A stretch of 64,000 bases of DNA. It comes from Dyadobacter linearis. Its GTDB lineage: Bacteria > Bacteroidota > Bacteroidia > Cytophagales > Spirosomataceae. The stretch is from contig NZ_CAJRAU010000001.1 of the NCBI RefSeq assembly GCF_907165045.1, positions 124,001 through 188,000 on the forward strand. Reading direction: 5' to 3'. The notes under the pieces are model-generated. The model had not been told where the DNA came from. It did not search any database and saw only the letters and a list, made by a program, of their open reading frames with translations. The position numbers were made by a program, and so were the translations under genes. This document shows positions 27,484 through 35,481 of this stretch, in pieces (within the stretch, counting starts at the first letter, position 1; every line of letters starts with the position of its first letter).

Positions 27484-29910
27484 TCAGTTCTCCCTGGTAT
27501 CACTTCTACGTCTTTCATCCGCAGCGGAATCGCTCTTTTTGATTTTGTTGATTTGCCCGCCGAAGTTATAGGTGAAGTTTAATCGTACGGTCGTCGTTTC
27601 GTACCTGTTTTCCCAAACCTGCCGGAGTGCCAGCGATTGCTGTAAATACCTGTTTTTAAAAGTATTGAAGATGTCTGTCACATTCAGCGAGACGGTTGCG
27701 CGTTTTTTTAATAAGGATTGCCGAAGCCCGGATGTTAATGTAAAATAAGCATCGGTTTTAATGTTGCGCTCCTGCGACTTTCCTCGGTAACGAAAGAGAA
27801 TCAGCCAGGATAACTGTTTAGTTAGTGAAAAACTGTTGTAAGTGTCAAAATTGAAGGTTGTAATGCCCGTTATATTTACATGATCATCCGCTAATTGATA
27901 GGATAACTTTCGCAAATTGATATTCGTGCTCGTATACCACCAAGGCATGACCTGACGATTATAAGCTGTAATCAGGCTCAGAGTTTGTGTGTAGCGGTTA
28001 TTGACCGGTCTGGTTACCGTGCTATCTCTGCGCTGATTTTGAAAAGCAAAATAAGTAAAGTCACGAAAATCGATTCCGTAGTTGGCAGTTACAAAAAGTG
28101 CGTTGCGGTAAGCCAGCGTAGCCGAACCGTTATAGGATGAAACAGGCCGCAGGTTAGGATTTCCTTGTACAAAATTGTTTGCATTGATAATCCGGAGCAG
28201 CGGGTTCATATTCTCGTAGGCCGGCCGGTTTGTTTTTTTGTCAAAACTGAAAATAAAACTATGCTTGTCAGTGAATTTGTAATCAAAAAATACCGTAGGA
28301 AACAGTTGAATATAATTCTGACGGAACCGCTGGTTTGACTGCAATTGCCGACCGCTGTTCCACGTACCTTCCGCCCGTAAACCAATCTGGTAGGATAACT
28401 TTTTCAGCTCCTGGTGAAATGTGGTATACAATGCATGAATGCTTTCCGAATAACGATAAAGATCACTTTGCGAGTCATTGGGTATCAATTTGCTTCCATT
28501 CATGTCATAGAGCACGTTTTGGTTGTCTGTCTCCACGTAGCTCGACTTGAACCCGGTTTCCATTTGCGCTTTGTGTTTGAGCGGAAGCGTCAGGTCGGCT
28601 TTGGCTGAATAAACGTTAAATGCATTATTCTGATCAAATAAAGTGCGTTTCAACTTATCACCTGCCTGCTTGAATATCCGCTCGGTATTCTGCTGGTCGG
28701 AATAGTTGACATTCCGGTAATAATCCAGATCGATTGTCAGCTCTTTGCCCAGCGTATCCATTTGATGGAGCAAATGCAGGCCGGAAGAAAAATTATTCAT
28801 TTTTGTTTTGACCCGGTTATCAAAAGTGCCGGCCAGGTTTTTTTCAGCAAGATCCCTTGTTTCAGAAAAAGCATTCTTTTTAAACAATTGCAGTGCATTC
28901 ATAACTGCGAATGACAGCGTCGTTTTCTTTGTTAAATAAAGGTCCAGGCTAATATTGGGTGTAATATTGTTCATTTGCCGGACACTTTTGATCAGCGATT
29001 CGGTGCCACCGAAAACTAAGCCAGGCTCCCCGGCCGGGGTTGCCAAAATGTAATTATCGACAAAATATTTATTGAAATTGTAGTCCGTATTTAGTAGCAG
29101 ATTGTACTTTCCCGTTTTAAAATTGAGATTAAATCCGCCGGTGTATTTGGCATATCGCCCAAATCCCCCACCCCCGTACACATTGCCTCTAAGCCCTTCC
29201 CTGCTGCCTCTTTTCCTGACAATATTGATGATGCCGCCACTCGCAGAAGCGTCATATTTGGAGGACGGACGAGCAATCAGCTCTACCCTCTCAATGGATG
29301 TGGCCGACATACCCCGAAGTAAGCCTGCCAGCGCATCGGCGGAGAGTGGAGTTGGTTTACCGTCAATGTATATACGTACGTTTCGGCCATTCAAATAGAC
29401 CATATTGTCCGGATTAACCTGTATGCCCGGCAGCCGGTCCATTACTTCCATCAGAGAAGAACCACCAGTAAGCTGATCGTTCAGGTTAATTACAATTTTG
29501 TCCGCACGCTGCTCGATAAATGGCTTTTGTCCTGTAATAGTAACAGTTGACAGATTGTTAGTCGCGGGTTTCAGCTGGATATTCCCCAGCTCATTAGCAC
29601 CGGTAACAGATTCGATTTCCTTTCTGTATGTTTCGTAGCCTAGCATTGTTATTTCAAGTTTAAAAACGCCCGTTGGAACATTCAGGAGTATAAACTTTCC
29701 GTCAATTTCACTCAATGCCGTTTTGATTACTGTGGAATCATTTTTGGCTTTCAAAACGATCGCCGCAAATGGAAGCGGCTGTTGTTTTTCGTCCAGAACA
29801 ACACCGGAAACATGGGTATCAACCTTTTGCTGGGCAACCGTAAATCTTGGTAAAAAACCGAAAAATAATAGCAGCACTAAAAAGCTGTAATAACGTGTAA
29901 ATTTTCTCAT
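27484..29910 (-). CDS. Outer-membrane beta-barrel (TonB receptor-like) protein
   Basis: An 808-aa outer-membrane protein: signal peptide (MRKFTRYYSFLVLLLFFGFL, cleaved near VAQQ), CarboxypepD_reg domain (VSGVVLDEKQQPLPFAAIVL), plug domain (EVMDRLPGIQVNPDNMVYLN, VRIYIDGKPTPLSADALAGL, SIERVELIARPSSKYDASAS, GGIINIVRKRG) and a long barrel of the 'outer membrane beta-barrel family' type. The chain ends with a hydrophilic KKSDSAADERRRSDTREN after the last strand (RLNFTYNFGG), an unusual charged tail. Upstream lie a promoter overlapped by inverted repeats and then the M56-TonB/BlaI pair, which is the likely controller. Ligand unknown. Confidence 0.93.
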   Translation of the reverse strand: MRKFTRYYSFLVLLLFFGFLPRFTVAQQKVDTHVSGVVLDEKQQPLPFAAIVLKAKNDSTVIKTALSEIDGKFILLNVPTGVFKLEITMLGYETYRKEIESVTGANELGNIQLKPATNNLSTVTITGQKPFIEQRADKIVINLNDQLTGGSSLMEVMDRLPGIQVNPDNMVYLNGRNVRIYIDGKPTPLSADALAGLLRGMSATSIERVELIARPSSKYDASASGGIINIVRKRGSREGLRGNVYGGGGFGRYAKYTGGFNLNFKTGKYNLLLNTDYNFNKYFVDNYILATPAGEPGLVFGGTESLIKSVRQMNNITPNISLDLYLTKKTTLSFAVMNALQLFKKNAFSETRDLAEKNLAGTFDNRVKTKMNNFSSGLHLLHQMDTLGKELTIDLDYYRNVNYSDQQNTERIFKQAGDKLKRTLFDQNNAFNVYSAKADLTLPLKHKAQMETGFKSSYVETDNQNVLYDMNGSKLIPNDSQSDLYRYSESIHALYTTFHQELKKLSYQIGLRAEGTWNSGRQLQSNQRFRQNYIQLFPTVFFDYKFTDKHSFIFSFDKKTNRPAYENMNPLLRIINANNFVQGNPNLRPVSSYNGSATLAYRNALFVTANYGIDFRDFTYFAFQNQRRDSTVTRPVNNRYTQTLSLITAYNRQVMPWWYTSTNINLRKLSYQLADDHVNITGITTFNFDTYNSFSLTKQLSWLILFRYRGKSQERNIKTDAYFTLTSGLRQSLLKKRATVSLNVTDIFNTFKNRYLQQSLALRQVWENRYETTTVRLNFTYNFGGQINKIKKSDSAADERRRSDTREN

Positions 29911-29946
29911 GGCAAAGCTGTTTGAACTGATAATTTCTAATCAGAA

Positions 29947-29994
29947 CAAATGTATAACTTATATTTTAGTTGATAAACTATTTTATAAGTTACA
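29947..29994 (-). promoter_or_regulatory. Promoter of the barrel gene overlapped by inverted repeats
   Basis: Read on the minus strand, TTTA (plus 29974-29977) and TACATTTG (plus 29947-29954) are exactly 19 bp apart, one mismatch from TTTG-N19-TAnnTTTG. The -33 box lies in an inverted repeat TAGTT-GATA-AACTA (29967-29980), and an outer repeat TAACTTATA/TATAAGTTA flanks it. The TAGTT/AACTA halves match those of the BlaI promoter palindrome at 31601. Confidence 0.6.
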
Positions 29995-30056
29995 ATAGCT
30001 TATTATTTAGTTGTTTCAGATCTACCCTAATCAAATCGGACATGAACTGCTGTTAA

Positions 30057-31187
30057 TCAATTAGTTGCCGACAATTGATAGCCTAGTTTTATTTCATGCT
30101 TCACACGTACAGGCCGTCCGTTCTGAACACCGGGCGACCATCTGGGTGAGTTGCCGATAATCCTGACAGCCTCGCTGTTTAAATTTTCGTTCGGGCTGTC
30201 CATTACCTGGGGCGATACTACATTGCCATCCGTATCGACAACGAAGCTTACTGACACCTTTCCCTGGCCGTGGTGCGCTTTGAATATATTTGACTGGCTT
30301 ACCTCTTTGCTCAGATAACCCAAAAAAGCATCCAGGCCGCCGGGGAAAGCCGGAGCAACAGAGCCTTTTCTGCCCATTTCGACAGTTGCAGCAGAATTTT
30401 TGTACAAAGCAGAAAAGGATGTAAGACAAAGCAGAACAGGGATTAGCAAGACATATTTCACAAGATTTCCCTTGGAAGCGTTGTTCCTTCCCAACATTGC
30501 GATCCGTTGTTTAAGTAAATGTTTATCAGTAAAAGCATTGGTCATCTCAGGGGCGTATTGCAACGACCTGTTCAGGATCAGCGATGCATATTGGTAGTAA
30601 TTGCCGAAATGCCTTGCTGTTTCGCGATCTGCCAGAAACTCGTGCGTCCTTTTGATGCTTCGCTGGTAGAAATAAACAACCGGATTAAACCATGCGACGA
30701 TGGCCACTATTTCAAAAAACAAAATATCCAGGCTATGCCACTGCCTGATATGCACATCTTCGTGGTAATTGATCATCTCAAAATTTGCTGCGTTGCGATC
30801 AACTACTTTGTATTTAAAAAACGAGAATGCAGCATGATGCGCAGGTTTCCTGATTTTGCTTCTGATGTACAGCAATCTGATTATCAGCCAGCCAAGTTTG
30901 AAAAAAACGCCCGCGAAATAGGCCCATTTTAGCCAGTCAGGGATTTGATCATTCCACATTTGCGGAGCCACTTCCGATAGCGTCTCACCATGAATCACCA
31001 GATCAAGGGGAATAGAGACAGATAAATGCGGGTTAACGGGAATCGCTGGAATGCAGAATGAAAGTACAGCAAGCCCAATCAAAGAGATTCTGTTAAGCGT
31101 GAAATATGTCTGCTTTTCCAGAAAGACATTGTAAAATCCGTAGCCTGCAATAAGACAAATATGCACTAAGATGAAGTAAACTATCAT
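30057..31187 (-). CDS. BlaR1-like M56 metallopeptidase with C-terminal TonB domain
   Basis: A 376-aa inner-membrane protein. Four transmembrane segments are readable (near residues 1-20, 30-50, 88-107 and 155-175). The zinc peptidase motif is HEDVH (His142, Glu143, His146) followed by RQWHSLDILFFEIVA, with the third ligand region HEFLADRETARHFG. Another transmembrane helix (YVLLIPVLLCLTSF) leads to a periplasmic TonB C-terminal domain, VSVSFVVDTDGNVVSPQVMD to VRVKHEIKLGYQL. Classical BlaR1 has a beta-lactam sensor at that place; Bacteroidota versions commonly carry a TonB-like domain. It likely cleaves or activates cleavage of the BlaI repressor. Its start overlaps the BlaI stop by 4 bp (ATGA). 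Confidence 0.92.
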   Translation of the reverse strand: MIVYFILVHICLIAGYGFYNVFLEKQTYFTLNRISLIGLAVLSFCIPAIPVNPHLSVSIPLDLVIHGETLSEVAPQMWNDQIPDWLKWAYFAGVFFKLGWLIIRLLYIRSKIRKPAHHAAFSFFKYKVVDRNAANFEMINYHEDVHIRQWHSLDILFFEIVAIVAWFNPVVYFYQRSIKRTHEFLADRETARHFGNYYQYASLILNRSLQYAPEMTNAFTDKHLLKQRIAMLGRNNASKGNLVKYVLLIPVLLCLTSFSALYKNSAATVEMGRKGSVAPAFPGGLDAFLGYLSKEVSQSNIFKAHHGQGKVSVSFVVDTDGNVVSPQVMDSPNENLNSEAVRIIGNSPRWSPGVQNGRPVRVKHEIKLGYQLSATN

Positions 31188-31567
31188 TTTCCGGATTGTT
31201 GATCTTTCAATGTGAGAAGCATTTTGTTTATTTCCCTGACATCTTCTTCCGGTATTTTTTGCTCATCTATAAAAAAGGAAAACAGTTTTTGTGCCGAGTT
31301 ATCAAAGTAGTTACCCATTAATTTCATCAGCTGAAACCGCTTATATTCTTCCCTTGAGATCAAAGGATAATAACGGTGACTTTTACCAAATGCATCATAG
31401 CCTACAAGCCCCTTCGTTTCCAGGACACGCATAATCGTTGATACGGAGCTATGCACAGGCTTAGGTTCCGGCATCTGATCAATAATTTCCCTAATGAAGG
31501 CTCTTTGCATCTTCCATAACATCTGCATCAGTTGCTCTTCTGCTTTGGTAAGATCCTTTGCTTCCAT
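31184..31567 (-). CDS. BlaI/MecI/CopY-family repressor
   Basis: A 127-aa winged-helix repressor. The ATG at 31567 (MEAKDLTKAEEQLMQMLWKM) matches the usual family start; eight upstream codons are left out. The DNA-binding part includes IIDQMPEPKPVHSSVSTIMR and VLETKGLVGYDAFGKSHRYY, the recognition helix and wing of the family, followed by the dimer helices (EYKRFQLMKLMGNYFDNSAQ). It overlaps the downstream M56 gene, forming the standard BlaI-BlaR1 two-gene unit. A perfect palindrome sits between its own promoter boxes, implying autorepression. Regulon probably includes the barrel gene at 27484-29910. Confidence 0.94.
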   Translation of the reverse strand: MEAKDLTKAEEQLMQMLWKMQRAFIREIIDQMPEPKPVHSSVSTIMRVLETKGLVGYDAFGKSHRYYPLISREEYKRFQLMKLMGNYFDNSAQKLFSFFIDEQKIPEEDVREINKMLLTLKDQQSGK

Positions 31568-31588
31568 ACCGTTAAAATAATTTGAGCA

Positions 31589-31619
31589 CAAACTAGGAAA
31601 TTAGTTAACTAACATGCAA
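31589..31619 (-). promoter_or_regulatory. BlaI promoter with palindromic operator
   Basis: On the minus strand, TTGC (plus 31616-31619) and TAGTTTG (plus 31589-31595) are spaced by 20 bp, close to the Bacteroidota promoter pattern. Between them lies the perfect 12-bp palindrome TTAGTTAACTAA (31601-31612), placed where a bound repressor would block RNA polymerase. Confidence 0.65.
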
Positions 31620-31709
31620 CCCTGAATTAAAATAAAGACGAATATATAATTCCATCAAGTCCAGCAAAACTCTCCTCCCACATCGATCGCAATCCCTAAC
31701 CCGGCATTT

Positions 31710-31751
31710 ACATTTCTGTAACCTTCTTTTACATTTCGGTAACCTTCTTTT
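31710..31751 (+). repeat. Two tandem 21-bp direct repeats, candidate regulator site
   Basis: ACATTTCTGTAACCTTCTTT(T) at 31710-31730 is followed at once by a copy at 31731-31751 differing in one base. The pair lies 35 bp upstream of a -7 element of the 31844 gene. A 21-bp period puts both copies on the same face of the helix. Confidence 0.7.
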
Positions 31752-31785
31752 ACCGATCGCTGGCAAACGACAGGATCATAACTTT

Positions 31786-31793
31786 TAGCTTTG
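31786..31793 (+). promoter_or_regulatory. Candidate -7 promoter element for the BNR-repeat gene
   Basis: TAGCTTTG followed by C matches TAnnTTTGC, 51 bp before the ATG at 31844. The -33 position has no TTTG, so activation by a protein bound at the upstream direct repeats is plausible. Confidence 0.55.
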
Positions 31794-31843
31794 CCGGCCA
31801 CCGCAGTGGATGAGATCCTGACTTCACATTAAATTACGATGAA

Positions 31844-32947
31844 ATGAAAAAACTATTTGTGTTTATCCCGGCTATCCTTCTGGCATTATTTCTACTCAAT
31901 TCTTTTGTGCCGAGAGAAAAGGAAGCGAAAAAGAAACCGATAAATGAGGGTAAATCAGCAGGAATTGTCAACATCATTTTCAAATCTATTGATGGCGGAC
32001 AAACCTGGCAGGACATTAGCCAGGGGCTGCCTGAAAAATTGCAGAAAGAAGGTATACCGGGAAATGGTTTCATTGCAAATGACCATGGAATTTATTTACG
32101 TGCCGGAAACGGAGTTTATCACAGTGAACTAAATGCAACAACTGCCTTTTGGACAAAAGAAATTTTCCCCGGTAAACAACGTAACATCGCCCCGGGTAAA
32201 AACGGGATACTTGCATACAATATCAGGGGCCAATTTTTAAAAAGAATAAACGGAACTAGTGACTGGTCGCCCGCGTACACGAATTTTCAAGAGCAAGCTG
32301 TACGCTTAGACAGCACGAAAGATTGGATGTACAAGACATATAAAGAGAGAGAAGTACGCACCATTTTTGAAACTGCCCGAGGCACAGTTCTCATTGGTTC
32401 CAGCAACAGCCTTTTTAGATCTACCAATAATGGAAAAACCTGGAAACAAGTCCATGTTGGAAATGGTAGAATGAAATTGATAGAGTCAAACGGTGTACTG
32501 CTTACTACCAGCAAGGATGGAATATTGAGATCAATCGATGATGGTCAAAGCTGGAATCGTGTGATTAGCGAAGGGGGGCTTGGCATCGCTGTGGAACATA
32601 TTGACGGAGGATTTGCTGCCATTGTAAACAACCCGGTAACCCAGAGAAACAGCATACACATTTCAATGGATAGCGGAAAAACATGGAATGCAGTTGGCCA
32701 AGAACTTCAACCTTCCAGCGGTAGTTTATTTATGAAACAAATAGGCGTACTTAAATCTCTATCGGAAATTGTATCAATCAAACAAATGGGTAAATATCTA
32801 ATATGTGGCCGCACAGATGGTATATTCCGGTCAGCTGATATGGGCAAAACCTGGGAAAAACTGTTGCTTCCTCCTGTGGAGAATTTTGGCTTCAATTTAT
32901 CTGTCTCGGGCAATGTGATGTATGTTATGCCGAATAAAGGATGTTGA
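31844..32947 (+). CDS. Exported BNR-repeat (sialidase-like/YCF48-like) propeller protein
   Basis: A 367-aa protein with an N-terminal hydrophobic segment (MKKLFVFIPAILLALFLLNS), an export signal or anchor. The rest is a beta-propeller with Asp-box/BNR motifs: IFKSIDGGQTWQDI, LFRSTNNGKTWKQV, ILRSIDDGQSWNRV, IHISMDSGKTWNAV and IFRSADMGKTWEKL. Such propellers occur in sialidases and in YCF48-like assembly proteins; the catalytic arginine triad of sialidases is not obvious, so an enzymatic role is not claimed. The coding sequence is clearly AT-richer than its neighbours. The next gene's start codon region overlaps its stop. Confidence 0.82.
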   Translation: MKKLFVFIPAILLALFLLNSFVPREKEAKKKPINEGKSAGIVNIIFKSIDGGQTWQDISQGLPEKLQKEGIPGNGFIANDHGIYLRAGNGVYHSELNATTAFWTKEIFPGKQRNIAPGKNGILAYNIRGQFLKRINGTSDWSPAYTNFQEQAVRLDSTKDWMYKTYKEREVRTIFETARGTVLIGSSNSLFRSTNNGKTWKQVHVGNGRMKLIESNGVLLTTSKDGILRSIDDGQSWNRVISEGGLGIAVEHIDGGFAAIVNNPVTQRNSIHISMDSGKTWNAVGQELQPSSGSLFMKQIGVLKSLSEIVSIKQMGKYLICGRTDGIFRSADMGKTWEKLLLPPVENFGFNLSVSGNVMYVMPNKGC

Positions 32948-32961
32948 AAAACTGCAAACTG

Positions 32962-33591
32962 ATGAAACAATATATTGTTACTGTGCTTGCTTTCTTGTTC
33001 TTTACACAAGCTGGCATTGCCCAATCGACCGGCACCTTCACTGACTCGCGAGATGGACAAACGTATAAAACGATCAGCTTTAAAGAAGCTTCGACGACCA
33101 AAACCGTTACCTGGATGGCACAAAACCTGAACTACAAAGTGGAAGGCAGCTATGCTTATGATGACAATGAGATTAATCGAAAAGAGCTTGGCTTGCTTTA
33201 TACCTGGGAGGCCGCGAAAAAGGCCTGTCCAAATGGTTGGCACTTAGCTACGGATAGCGAATGGGCTATGCTTGTGGATCATTTTGGTGGAACCGACATG
33301 GCAGGTGAAGCTCTGAAAAGCGACAAAGGCTGGAATGAAGACGGTAACGGTACTAACAGCAGTGGGTTCGATGCTCCGGCAGGAGGCCACCGAAAGCCTG
33401 ATGGTAGCTATTTTGCCCAAGGTGTTCTCGGTATCTTTTGGACGTCCTTACCTATTACAGTTGGTAGCGCCTGGGCATGGAACTTTCACTATGGCGGGCC
33501 GCCCAGTAGCAACAAGAAAAATTTAAAAGAAGCATTCCGTTGGGATTCCCAAGTTTCTGGCGCATTCTCAGCTCGTCTGGTCCGGGATTAA
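32962..33591 (+). CDS. FISUMP-domain exported protein
   Basis: A 209-aa protein with signal peptide MKQYIVTVLAFLFFTQAGIA, cut before QST. The body fits the Fibrobacter succinogenes major paralogous domain: GTFTDSRDGQTYKTISF, TWMAQNLNYKVEGSYAYDD, GLLYTWEAAKKACPNGWHLA, TDSEWAMLVDHFGG and the ending FSARLVRD. The CPxGWHLPTDxEW motif appears as CPNGWHLATDSEW. The domain is related to C-type-lectin-like or sulfatase-modifying folds and is found in many surface proteins; its role here is unknown. An ATG at 32941 in the same frame would overlap the previous gene, but the later ATG opens the signal peptide directly. Likely co-transcribed with the BNR protein. Confidence 0.88.
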   Translation: MKQYIVTVLAFLFFTQAGIAQSTGTFTDSRDGQTYKTISFKEASTTKTVTWMAQNLNYKVEGSYAYDDNEINRKELGLLYTWEAAKKACPNGWHLATDSEWAMLVDHFGGTDMAGEALKSDKGWNEDGNGTNSSGFDAPAGGHRKPDGSYFAQGVLGIFWTSLPITVGSAWAWNFHYGGPPSSNKKNLKEAFRWDSQVSGAFSARLVRD

Positions 33592-33724
33592 GATATTTGC
33601 AAGTGCCCGACACAATCGCCCTACGCGGGCCGCCCGGTATCATACATTGCAATGCATGTAACATATCCAGGCACTTCCCGGCAGATTTATATAAATTGCT
33701 TTTTTTAACCAAACACCTTTCCAA

Positions 33725-34156
33725 ATGGCACATACTACCACCAATCCAAAGATCCACGAAGGCCGTAACTTGAAGCGTTTCAGGGAAATGCTCGCGATCA
33801 AACAAGATTATCTCGCATTCGAGCTCGGCGAAGATTGGAACCAGCAAAAGATTTCGCTACTAGAACAGAAGGAAAAGATCGATTCGGATATTTTGGAGCA
33901 AGTTGCGGCTATTTTGAAGATACCTGCGGAGGCGATAAGGAATTTTGATGAACAACAGGCTATCAACATCATATCGAATAATACTTTCGATAATTGTGCT
34001 CAGCCTGCTTCGGTTTTTAATAATTCGACAATCCATCCAATAGACAAGATGATGCAGCTTCATGAGGATAAGATTGCTTTGTATGAGCGTATGTTGAAAG
34101 AGAAGGACGAGATGATGGGACGGTTGGAACGGTTGATTGGGGAGGTGAAGCGGTAA
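33725..34156 (+). CDS. XRE-family helix-turn-helix regulator with coiled-coil tail
   Basis: A 143-aa DNA-binding protein. The N-terminal HTH spans residues 10-70 (EGRNLKRFREMLAIKQDYLA, then WNQQKISLLEQKEKIDSDIL and VAAILKIPAEAIRNFDEQQ), an XRE-type domain. A polar linker follows and then a helical tail, MMQLHEDKIALYERMLKEKD, EMMGRLERLIGEV, a coiled coil probably used for oligomers. This architecture is common in Bacteroidota, and targets are unknown. A 10-bp palindrome CATTGCAATG lies 70 bp upstream but is too short to call an operator. A hairpin follows the gene. Confidence 0.88.
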   Translation: MAHTTTNPKIHEGRNLKRFREMLAIKQDYLAFELGEDWNQQKISLLEQKEKIDSDILEQVAAILKIPAEAIRNFDEQQAINIISNNTFDNCAQPASVFNNSTIHPIDKMMQLHEDKIALYERMLKEKDEMMGRLERLIGEVKR

Positions 34157-34162
34157 ACTTCA

Positions 34163-34179
34163 AAGCTCCAGAGGAGCTT
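34163..34179 (+). terminator. Hairpin after the XRE gene, weak terminator
   Basis: AAGCTCC-AGA-GGAGCTT, a perfect 7-bp stem 7 bp after the stop codon. The following T-run is poor (CCGGTTTCT). Confidence 0.4.
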
Positions 34180-34266
34180 CCGGTTTCTAGAAAAAATCAA
34201 TAATAAAAAATGTAGAAAGTGCAGATTGCTACCAGCGAAAATATTCAGCAAACGAGAAGAATTGAT

Positions 34267-34563
34267 ATGCCGGAAAAAGATAAGGTGCCAAGCCCCGAAG
34301 AGGTTGACAGAATAGTTGAAATGGCCTGGGAAGACAGGACGCCCTTTGAAGCAATTAAAGCGCAGTTTTCGCTAAGCGAACAGCAGGTGATCCTGATTAT
34401 GCGGACTGAAATGAAACCTACCAGTTTCAGAATGTGGCGCAAGCGCGTTCAGGGACGGGCCACCAAGCATGTTAAATTAACAGAGAGCCAGGATACTCGC
34501 TTCAAATCAAACATGCAAAGACAGATTAGCATGAACAAGGTCAGCAAAAGGTCAATTAAATGA
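34267..34563 (+). CDS. DUF2805/TIGR03643-family small protein
   Basis: A 98-aa basic protein. The ATG at 34267 (MPEKDKVPSPEEVDRIVEMA) fits the family start. The core WEDRTPFEAIKAQFSLSEQQ and VILIMRTEMKPTSFRMWRKR match the TIGR03643 pattern, a helix-turn-helix-like fold of unknown function widespread in marine and soil bacteria. The C-terminus is rich in lysine and arginine. Its last 12 bases overlap the end of the convergent AraC regulator gene. No functional partner can be named. Confidence 0.88.
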   Translation: MPEKDKVPSPEEVDRIVEMAWEDRTPFEAIKAQFSLSEQQVILIMRTEMKPTSFRMWRKRVQGRATKHVKLTESQDTRFKSNMQRQISMNKVSKRSIK

Positions 34564-35469
34564 AGCCCGGAATTCCAGTGGTGAGAAGTTGGTTTTCGTC
34601 TTGAACAACTTACTGAATGACTGCGGGTGCTCAAAGCCAAGTTCATAGGCGATCTCGCTGACAGACAGGCTGGTTACAGATAGTCTTTCTTTTGCCCTTT
34701 CGATAAGTTGATTATGAATATGCTGCTGGGTGGTTTGTCCGGTAAGCGTTTTGAGCATGCCGCTGAGGTAATTCGGGGTAATGTTCAAACTGTCGGCCAC
34801 ATACTGCACGGTAGGTAAGCCGCTTTGCATTAAATCTTTGTTTTTAAAATAATCCCGGATCACTTCTTCCAACCGGTCCAGCATTTTGTGGTTGGTGATC
34901 TTGCGGGTAAGGAACTGCCGATGGTAAAAGCGCTCGGAATATCTCAGCAGCAGTTCGAGCTGGGCAATGATCAGGTCCTGGCTGAACTGATCCATGTTTG
35001 CGCGGTATTCATGCCGGATATGCTGAATAATCCCATTGAGGGTCGCCTCTTCTTTTTCGGAGACAAATAATGCTTCGTTGACTGAATACCCGAAATATTC
35101 GTATTGTTTGATGGTTCCAGCGAGCGGCGTATTCCAGAGAAAGTCGGGATGGACAAGCAGCATCCACCCCGTCTGACGTATCTCCGTATCCACATCAACT
35201 TCCAGCCGGAGTACTTGTCCGGGCGCCATAAAAAACATAACGCCTTCGTTAAAGTCAAAATCCTGCTGGCCGTATTTCACCTTCACATTAAAATTCCGCT
35301 TCAAAGCGATCGCATAGAAATCTTTCACTATGCCGGCTTCATTTGCGGGCAGGTACGTCATATTGGACATATCCATCACACTGATGAGCGGATTTTCCGG
35401 CGCGGGCTGTCCCCGGAATCTATGAAATTCGCTAATTGTTTTGAACCGGAGCGGCTGCGCGTTTGTCAT
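34552..35469 (-). CDS. AraC-family transcriptional regulator
   Basis: A 305-aa regulator. Residues 1-185 form a cupin-like sensing domain (MFFMAPGQVLRLEVDVDTEI, SVNEALFVSEKEEATLNGII). The C-terminal AraC domain has two HTH motifs: LPTVQYVADSLNITPNYLSG followed by MLKTLTGQT, and SLSVSEIAYELGFEHPQSFS followed by KLFKTKTNFSP. It starts 12 bp after the NmrA-like reductase stop, so both are in one operon and the reductase may be its target. A 21-bp-period direct repeat upstream of the reductase is the likely operator. Confidence 0.94.
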   Translation of the reverse strand: MTNAQPLRFKTISEFHRFRGQPAPENPLISVMDMSNMTYLPANEAGIVKDFYAIALKRNFNVKVKYGQQDFDFNEGVMFFMAPGQVLRLEVDVDTEIRQTGWMLLVHPDFLWNTPLAGTIKQYEYFGYSVNEALFVSEKEEATLNGIIQHIRHEYRANMDQFSQDLIIAQLELLLRYSERFYHRQFLTRKITNHKMLDRLEEVIRDYFKNKDLMQSGLPTVQYVADSLNITPNYLSGMLKTLTGQTTQQHIHNQLIERAKERLSVTSLSVSEIAYELGFEHPQSFSKLFKTKTNFSPLEFRASFN

Positions 35470-35481
35470 ATCCCAAGTTAA

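Noticed and set aside
33645..33654. Palindrome CATTGCAATG upstream of the XRE regulator
   Set aside because: Only 10 bp, no repeat nearby and no promoter boxes, so chance is likely.
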